A stretch of DNA of 35,767 nucleotides, from contig JARKNW010000161.1 of assembly GCA_029976075.1 (NCBI GenBank), forward strand, positions 1 through 35,767. The letters are read 5' to 3'. The first letter of the stretch is position 1. Each line of letters opens with the position of its first letter. A model generated the notes under the pieces. It ran no database searches and had not been told where the DNA came from. It was given only the letters and a program-made list of their open reading frames with translations. This document shows, in pieces, positions 32,425-35,767 of the stretch. The DNA is from Pleomorphomonas sp. (lineage in GTDB: Bacteria > Pseudomonadota > Alphaproteobacteria > Rhizobiales > Pleomorphomonadaceae). Made by a program: the position numbers and the translations under genes.

Positions 32425-33254
32425 GCGGTACCGCCTTCGCCTTTCACGATGTCGCCTATGCCTACCGGGCGCATCGCGCGCTGGATGGGGTGAGCTTTTC
32501 CATTGATCTCGGCGAGCGGGTGGCGCTCTTGGGCGCCAACGGTTCGGGCAAATCGACGCTGCTCAGGATGATGGACGCGCTGTGCTTTGCCGGCGGCGGC
32601 GTGGCGACGGCGCTGGGCGCACCGCTCAGCGAAAGGGCCTTCGAGGACGAGGCGGCCAACTTCGCCTTCCGGCGCCGCGTCGGGCTGGTGTTCCAGAATC
32701 CCGACGTGCAGCTGTTCAATCCGACGGTGCTGGATGAACTGGCCTTCGGGCCGCTGCAGCTCGGCTGGGACAAGGCCAAGGTGAAAGAGGCGATCGAGGC
32801 GACGCTTCAGCGCTTCAACATCGCCCACCTTCGCGACCGGCCGCCGCATCGCCTGTCCGGCGGCGAGAAGAAGCGCGTCGCCATCGCCTCGGTGATCATC
32901 ACCGAGCCCGACGTGCTGCTGCTCGACGAGCCGACGGCGGCGCTCGACCCCAAGAGCCGGGCCGAGCTGGTGGCCTTCCTGGCGCATGGGCTCGGCGAGG
33001 GCCGCACGGTGATCGCCGCCACCCATGATCTCGACATCATCGACGACATCTCCGACCGCGCCATCGTGCTGCAAGAGGGCAAGGTGGCGGCCGACGGGCG
33101 GACGCTGGACATCCTGCACGACATCGAGTTGCTCAAGCGGACGCATCTGGTGTTCGAGCATCACCATAGCCACGGGCATGGACACGAGCACGACCATCCG
33201 CACGGTCCGCATGGGCATATCCATCGGGGGGTGGAGGGGGAAAAGGGAGCCTGA
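32421..33254 (+). CDS. cbiO: ECF transporter ATPase CbiO with histidine-rich tail
   Basis: 277 residues. The ABC ATPase elements are complete: Walker A GANGSGKST, Q-loop FQNPDVQLFN, signature LSGGEKKRVAIAS, Walker B VLLLDEPTAALDP and switch His in AATHDLD. The C-terminal ~30 residues are very His-rich (12 His within about 23 residues) before GVEGEKGA, which could bind or buffer nickel beside the transporter. Start GTG at 32421 overlaps the cbiQ stop, so translation is coupled. It powers nickel import with CbiQ and CbiM, under the same NikR operator. Confidence 0.93.
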   Translation: MSGTAFAFHDVAYAYRAHRALDGVSFSIDLGERVALLGANGSGKSTLLRMMDALCFAGGGVATALGAPLSERAFEDEAANFAFRRRVGLVFQNPDVQLFNPTVLDELAFGPLQLGWDKAKVKEAIEATLQRFNIAHLRDRPPHRLSGGEKKRVAIASVIITEPDVLLLDEPTAALDPKSRAELVAFLAHGLGEGRTVIAATHDLDIIDDISDRAIVLQEGKVAADGRTLDILHDIELLKRTHLVFEHHHSHGHGHEHDHPHGPHGHIHRGVEGEKGA

Positions 33255-33475
33255 TATCGGCGGCCCACTTTACTCGTCCTGAGGTCCTCGCGTTCGCAAG
33301 GATGACAGAATTATATAAATGATAACAGCGGGATTGGGCGGTATGATAGCCGGATAGCGCGGCGCGTTCCGCTCTGGCTTCCGGTCCTATCAAGCCGTCA
33401 TCCTTGCGGAAGCCGCTTGAATTCGCGCGCGAGTTCAAGGTGGCTCTCGGGACGAGAGGGCGCGGCGGGTCGTAT
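33252..33475. repeat. REP-like intergenic element, copy D (complete)
   Basis: Left arm from TGATATCGG through GAGGTCCTCGC; inner pair CGCAAGGATGAC (33295-33306) with GTCATCCTTGCG (33397-33408); right arm with the hairpin CTTGAATTCGC / GCGAGTTCAAG (one mismatch) at about 33415-33438 and GGGACGAGAGGGCGCGGCGG. It begins at the cbiO stop. Confidence 0.7.
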
Positions 33476-33504
33476 CGAGCTCCCTGTGTTCTTGGCGCTC
33501 TATA

Positions 33505-33740
33505 TCGGCCGGGAGTTTAGTTCTGCCCGAGGTCCTGGCCTTCGCCAGGATGACAGGTGAATTATATGAATGATAACAGCTGGATAGCGCGAGATGCCAG
33601 CTGGATAGCGCGGTGCGCCTCGTTCGGGCTCCCGGTCCTATCAAGCCGTCATCCTGGCGAAGGCCGCTTGAGTTCGCACGCGAACTCAAGGTGGATCTCA
33701 GGACGAGAGGGCGCGGCGGGTCGTATCGGGGGCCTTTGCA
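33505..33740. repeat. REP-like intergenic element, copy E (complete)
   Basis: The inner arms GGCCTTCGCCAGGATGAC (33537-33554) and GTCATCCTGGCGAAGGCC (33648-33665) are perfect 18-base inverted repeats with a 93-base loop. A second perfect hairpin, CTTGAGTTCGC-AC-GCGAACTCAAG, follows at 33667-33690. It is arranged in the same direction directly after copy D. Confidence 0.75.
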
Positions 33741-33797
33741 CCGTGCCGACGGACCGATCACTGAGCCATTGGAGCCTCGTAGTTTTACCGGGCGTCA

Positions 33798-33825
33798 GTA
33801 TGAGCTTTTAATGTAGACATCATAC
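33798..33825. promoter_or_regulatory. NikR operator upstream of the ABC binding-protein gene
   Basis: GTATGA (33798-33803), 16 bases, TCATAC (33820-33825): an exact match to the E. coli NikR operator form. It lies 83 bases before the start at 33909 and marks this ABC operon as nickel-controlled. Confidence 0.87.
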
Positions 33826-33908
33826 TCGACTCGCCTGTAAGGTCGCCTGGCAATCCGGTTTGCTCGACTTGCAACGAACGCGCTTCGGCGCGAGCGAGGA
33901 GCTTCATT

Positions 33909-35489
33909 TTGTCCAAACGCACCACGCTGGTCGTCCTCATGGCGGCGACCGCGACCCTGGCGCTTGCGCCTTTGCCGAGCCTTGCCGCCCCTAGGAGCGA
34001 GCTGGTTCTGGCCATCGGCGGCGAGCCGGATGATGGCTACGATCCGGTTCTCGGCTGGGGCCGCTATGGCCATCCGCTGTTCCAGTCGACGCTGCTGACG
34101 CGCGAGGCGGATCTCACGACGACGCCGGATCTCGCCACCGCGTGGACGCTGAGCGAGGATCGGCTGACCTGGACGATCAAGGTTCGCGAGGGCGTCAAGT
34201 TCTCCGACGGCACGCCGCTCAGCGCCAAGGACGTCGCCTTCACCTTCACCGAGACCGCCAAGGCCGGCGGCGCCGTCGACCTCACGGCGATGGAAAGCGC
34301 CATCGCCACCGACGACACGACGGTGGTGATCAAGCTCAAGAAGCCATGGATCACCTTCGTCGAGAACTTCTATGTGCTCGGCATCGTGCCGGCGGCCGGC
34401 CACGGCGCCGATTATGCCCGCAAGCCGGTGGGCTCCGGCCCGTTCCGCATGGTGTCGTGGAGCCAGGGCGAGCAACTGATCGTCGAGGCCAACCCGTTCT
34501 ACTACGGCAAGAAGTCGCCCTTTACCCGCATCACCTTCCTGTTCACCGGCGAGGATACTTCGCTCGCCGCCGCCAATGCCGGCAAGGTGGACATGGTGTC
34601 GGTGCCGGCAACGCTGGCCGACGCGCTGCCGAACGGCTTCAAGGCGGTGATCGCCGACACCGTCGACAACCGTGGCATCGTGTTCCCGATGGTACCCGAC
34701 GAGGGGAAGAAGGACGCCAAGGGCTACCCGATCGGCAACTCCGTCACCGCCGATATCGCCATCCGCAAGGCGATCAACCTCGGCCTCGACCGCAAGGCGC
34801 TGGTCGACGCGGTGCTGCTCGGCCACGGCACGCCCGCCTATGGTCCGGCCGACGACCTGCCGTGGTCGAACCCGGATGCCAGGGTCGACGAGGACGTCGA
34901 GGGCGCCAAGGCTTTGCTCGACAAGGCTGGCTGGGTGCCGGGCGGCGACGGCGTGCGCGTGAAGGATGGCCTCAGAGCCGCCTTCCCGGTGATCTACCCC
35001 TCGACCGACAGCGTGCGGCAGGGCCTTGCCGTGATGCTCAGCGAGCAGATGAAGCCGCTCGGCATCGAGATCACCCCCAAGGGCGATACCTGGGAGGGGA
35101 TCGAGCGGGCGATGCATGCGAGCCCGGTGATGTTCGGCTGGGGCAGCCATAGCCCGGAGGAAGTCTACAGCCTCTACCAGAGCGGCTTTGCCGGCATCGA
35201 CTATTACAACGCCGGTTATTTCGCGAATGCCGCCGTCGACGGCCATTTCGAGAAAGCTCAGGCGGCGCCGAGCCTCGAGGCGTCCTATCCGTTCTGGCAG
35301 CAGGCGGAATGGGACGGCAAAACCGGCTTCTCGGCCAGGGGCGATGCCGCCTCGGCGTGGATGGTCAACCTCGACCACGTCTATTTCGTCAACCGCTGCC
35401 TCGACATCGGCCAGACGCAGATCGAGCCGCACGGCCACGGCTGGCCGGTGACGGCGACCATCCAGAACTGGCGCTGGGTTTGTGATTGA
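33909..35489 (+). CDS. Periplasmic binding protein of a nickel/oligopeptide-type ABC transporter (NikA-like, SBP family 5)
   Basis: 526 residues. A signal peptide covers about residues 1-26 (TTLVVLMAATATLALAPLPS, AA). The mature protein is an SBP_bac_5/DppA-NikA type: ELVLAIGGEPDDGYDPVLGW, FQSTLLTRE, TIKVREGVKFSDGTPLSAKD and KPVGSGPFRMVSW. It delivers a nickel complex or peptide to the permease. Nickel is inferred from the NikR operator upstream. The TTG at 33909 has GAGGAG at 33896-33901; the N-terminus after it is a proper signal. A permease starts 1 base after its stop. Confidence 0.88.
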   Translation: MSKRTTLVVLMAATATLALAPLPSLAAPRSELVLAIGGEPDDGYDPVLGWGRYGHPLFQSTLLTREADLTTTPDLATAWTLSEDRLTWTIKVREGVKFSDGTPLSAKDVAFTFTETAKAGGAVDLTAMESAIATDDTTVVIKLKKPWITFVENFYVLGIVPAAGHGADYARKPVGSGPFRMVSWSQGEQLIVEANPFYYGKKSPFTRITFLFTGEDTSLAAANAGKVDMVSVPATLADALPNGFKAVIADTVDNRGIVFPMVPDEGKKDAKGYPIGNSVTADIAIRKAINLGLDRKALVDAVLLGHGTPAYGPADDLPWSNPDARVDEDVEGAKALLDKAGWVPGGDGVRVKDGLRAAFPVIYPSTDSVRQGLAVMLSEQMKPLGIEITPKGDTWEGIERAMHASPVMFGWGSHSPEEVYSLYQSGFAGIDYYNAGYFANAAVDGHFEKAQAAPSLEASYPFWQQAEWDGKTGFSARGDAASAWMVNLDHVYFVNRCLDIGQTQIEPHGHGWPVTATIQNWRWVCD

Positions 35490-35490
35490 T

Positions 35491-35767
35491 ATGTCAGCCT
35501 GGAGCCGATTTGTCGCAACCCGTCTTCTCCGGCTGGCCCTGTTGCTGGCCGGGGTGGCGGTGGTCGCCTTCGCGCTGGCCAAGCTGTCGCCGGTCGATCC
35601 GGTCAACGCCTATCTCGGCCCCGCCATCGCCAAGGTCGGGCCGGAGCAGCGGGCGCTGATCGCCGCTCGCTGGGGGCTCGACCAGCCCGTCACGGTGCAG
35701 TTCCTCAACTGGCTCTCCAACCTCGCCTCGGGCGATTTCGGCTGGAGCGCCACCTATAACGCGCCGG
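35491..35767 (+). CDS. ABC transporter inner-membrane permease, 3' truncated (NikB/DppB-like)
   Basis: The first 92 residues are present; the rest lies beyond the window. It opens RFVATRLLRLALLLAGVAVVAFALAK, a first membrane helix, followed by LSPVDPVNAYLG and LIAARWGLDQPVTVQFLNWLSNLASGDFGWS, the typical start of DppB/NikB-type permeases. It lies 1 base after the binding-protein gene, so it is translated from the same transcript. Further nikCDE-like genes are expected downstream. Confidence 0.85.
   Translation, partial: MSAWSRFVATRLLRLALLLAGVAVVAFALAKLSPVDPVNAYLGPAIAKVGPEQRALIAARWGLDQPVTVQFLNWLSNLASGDFGWSATYNAP

Larger units (their letters stand above)
33255..33908. other. Intergenic region between cbiO and the binding-protein gene
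   Basis: 654 bases made of the two REP-like copies D and E in tandem and then, from about 33780, the NikR operator and promoter region of the next operon. Short frames here translate repeat sequence and are not real genes. Confidence 0.7.

Noticed and set aside
33341..33346. GTATGA half-site inside repeat copy D
   Set aside because: No TCATAC partner at 15-16 bases and it lies within repeat sequence, so it is not counted as a NikR operator.
33133..33761. Short minus-strand ORFs with similar peptides (starting NSRANSSGLRQDDG or like)
   Set aside because: They translate the REP-like repeats; the same peptides appear near 24.9 and 7.9 kb wherever a repeat copy lies, and no ribosome sites or coding pattern support them.
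1..35767. Integrative element or prophage
   Set aside because: No integrase, transposase, tRNA-associated attachment site or phage gene is seen; transfer signs are limited to single genes.

Overview
The window is a high-GC bacterial chromosome segment, very probably from an alphaproteobacterium of the order Hyphomicrobiales (Rhizobiales). The signs are strong GC bias at third codon positions, many AraC/TetR/MerR/XRE regulators beside small enzymes, an EcfG-like promoter, RIME/REP-like intergenic palindromes and a NikR-controlled nickel uptake set. A genus cannot be fixed from the sequence alone. I see no tRNA, rRNA, CRISPR array, transposase or phage gene.

Layout. 1-325: end of an autotransporter-type beta-barrel. 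356-2041: PAS-GGDEF-EAL protein. 2.3-7.8 kb: small accessory enzymes (two GNATs, an exported alpha/beta hydrolase, a DUF1801 protein, an SDR) with two AraC regulators, each divergent from a probable target. 8.0-10.5 kb: a secreted protein and a Na/Pi cotransporter with a PhoU-like tail. 10.8-12.4 kb: a HipBA toxin-antitoxin pair with AT-rich palindromic motifs at both ends. 12.6-15.6 kb: Tat-type class A beta-lactamase, variant ureohydrolase, small unknown protein and a DUF4142 protein with an EcfG-like promoter. 15.8-19.1 kb: orphan XRE protein, then MerR/reductase and TetR/DinB divergent pairs with clear operators. 19.2-24.6 kb: a compositionally foreign nitrilase-family gene, a divergent ClC channel with CBS domains and a chemotaxis receptor.

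25-35.8 kb is largely a nickel region. It holds nikR, an ECF-type transporter cbiM-cbiQ-cbiO, and the start of an oligopeptide/nickel-type ABC operon (binding protein and truncated permease). Both transporter operons carry a GTATGA-N15/16-TCATAC operator, the sequence recognised by E. coli NikR, so NikR probably shuts off both systems when nickel is sufficient. NikR and CbiO end in very histidine-rich tails. The same stretch holds a probable prokaryotic pentameric ligand-gated channel, an outer-membrane barrel protein and a Tat-exported metallophosphoesterase.

The most unusual non-coding signals are two families of intergenic repeats whose sequences differ between copies while base pairing is kept. 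One is a 121-bp near-complete hairpin found just after the stop codons of two unrelated genes; in one copy its right arm is amplified as a 46-bp tandem array. The other is a REP-like element present in five intact, partial or inverted copies, with its own covarying hairpins.
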